Shown here: one piece after another, positions 63,601-64,000 of the stretch | Position numbering within the stretch: the first letter of the stretch is position 1 | How the letters are laid out: each line of letters opens with the position of its first letter | Assembly (NCBI GenBank): GCA_013398615.1 | Contig: VZSR01001685.1 | Coordinates: forward strand, 1,142,371-1,206,370 | Length of the DNA: 64,000 nt | From: Brachypodius melanocephalos | Taxonomy: Eukaryota; Chordata; Aves; Passeriformes; Pycnonotidae | Direction: 5' to 3' | The notes under the pieces: model-generated | Seen by the model: the letters and a program-made list of their open reading frames with translations, nothing else | What the model was told of the DNA's origin: nothing | Databases searched by the model: none | Position numbers and translations under genes: made by a program

Positions 63601-64000
63601 AAGACATTTCTAACAACGTCTTCAATATCTAACACTTCCATAATATCTGTTCATCAGGCAGATTTTTTTAAGGAAAAAACTGTTCACACAGTGAATGTTT
63701 TTCTAAATGTGTTTGTTTAGTGACCATTCCCTATCCAGTATTGCACAAAGCCTCTGAAAGCATCTTGAACCAACCACTACTCCCCAGATTTCTTCCTTTC
63801 AGATACAACCTGCAATGTAAATGCCCATGTGGCAATATTTGTACATCTAGTTATATCCAAATCTTAGGTGACATTAAAGAAATTTTCCTGTGTATTTCAA
63901 CCTAAATCTATATTCTCTGTAAATATTTCTTAACAATGAAAATTTTCTCTTACTTGTTGAATAGAGTCAATAAATAAAAAGAAAAAGTACAATTGTTACT
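60646..64000. other. AT-rich non-coding stretch
   Basis: No gene supported. A two-copy duplication lies at 61861-61896. The overlapping minus frames at 62453-63005 (111 and 109 codons) and the plus frame at 62792-63067 conflict with each other and carry no recognisable domain. Confidence 0.5.
61861..61896 (+). repeat. Two-copy tandem duplication, period 17
   Basis: The unit 'ttagtctatcaggatat' is perfectly duplicated. Confidence 0.9.

Overview
The window reads as AT-rich, gene-poor nuclear DNA from a bird, probably intergenic or deep intronic. The best evidence for a bird is the repeat content. There are several 5'-truncated CR1 LINE copies, and the intact 3' ends carry the ATTCTATG-type tail. 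There are also three solitary LTRs that resemble an avian ERVL-type family known to me from memory, with a conserved 'gctggggttaaacca'-like 3' end. This mix would fit a passerine, but the species is inference. No bacterial, viral or organellar gene is present, and I recognise no complete host protein-coding gene.

Layout. At 1.7-2.96 kb lies the 5' end of a degraded endogenous retrovirus on the minus strand: an LTR with TATA box and poly(A) signal, a primer-binding-site-like sequence and a leader with a splice-donor-like site. It sits between two copies of a ~40 bp direct repeat. From 3 to 20.5 kb is mostly unique AT-rich DNA with microsatellites, a pair of ~90 bp dispersed repeats 2.0 kb apart, and two weak candidate exons at 18.17-18.25 and 19.63-19.80 kb. 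At 20.56-22.0 kb two CR1 copies lie in opposite orientations with their 5' ends facing. A solo LTR lies at 25.26-25.84 kb and a short CR1 3' end at 28.65 kb. A possible but unproven LTR-like remnant covers about 31.95-32.64 kb. A ~1 kb plus-strand CR1 at 33.46-34.43 kb still shows reverse-transcriptase sequence with a mutated active site. More LTRs lie at 45.93-46.49 kb (plus) and 49.36-49.95 kb (minus), and a last CR1 at 59.92-60.65 kb (minus). The rest is unannotated AT-rich sequence with simple repeats, short tandem duplications and several clean hairpin-forming inverted repeats.

The window therefore records transposon insertion and decay more than a set of cooperating genes. I found no convincing undescribed molecular system. 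The items most worth checking are the ERV 5' end between direct repeats, the ~90 bp repeat pair, the inverted CR1 pair, the hairpin clusters near 34.6, 35.1, 43.8 and 49.1 kb, and the two exon-like segments. All boundaries of repeats were read by eye and can be off by tens of bases.
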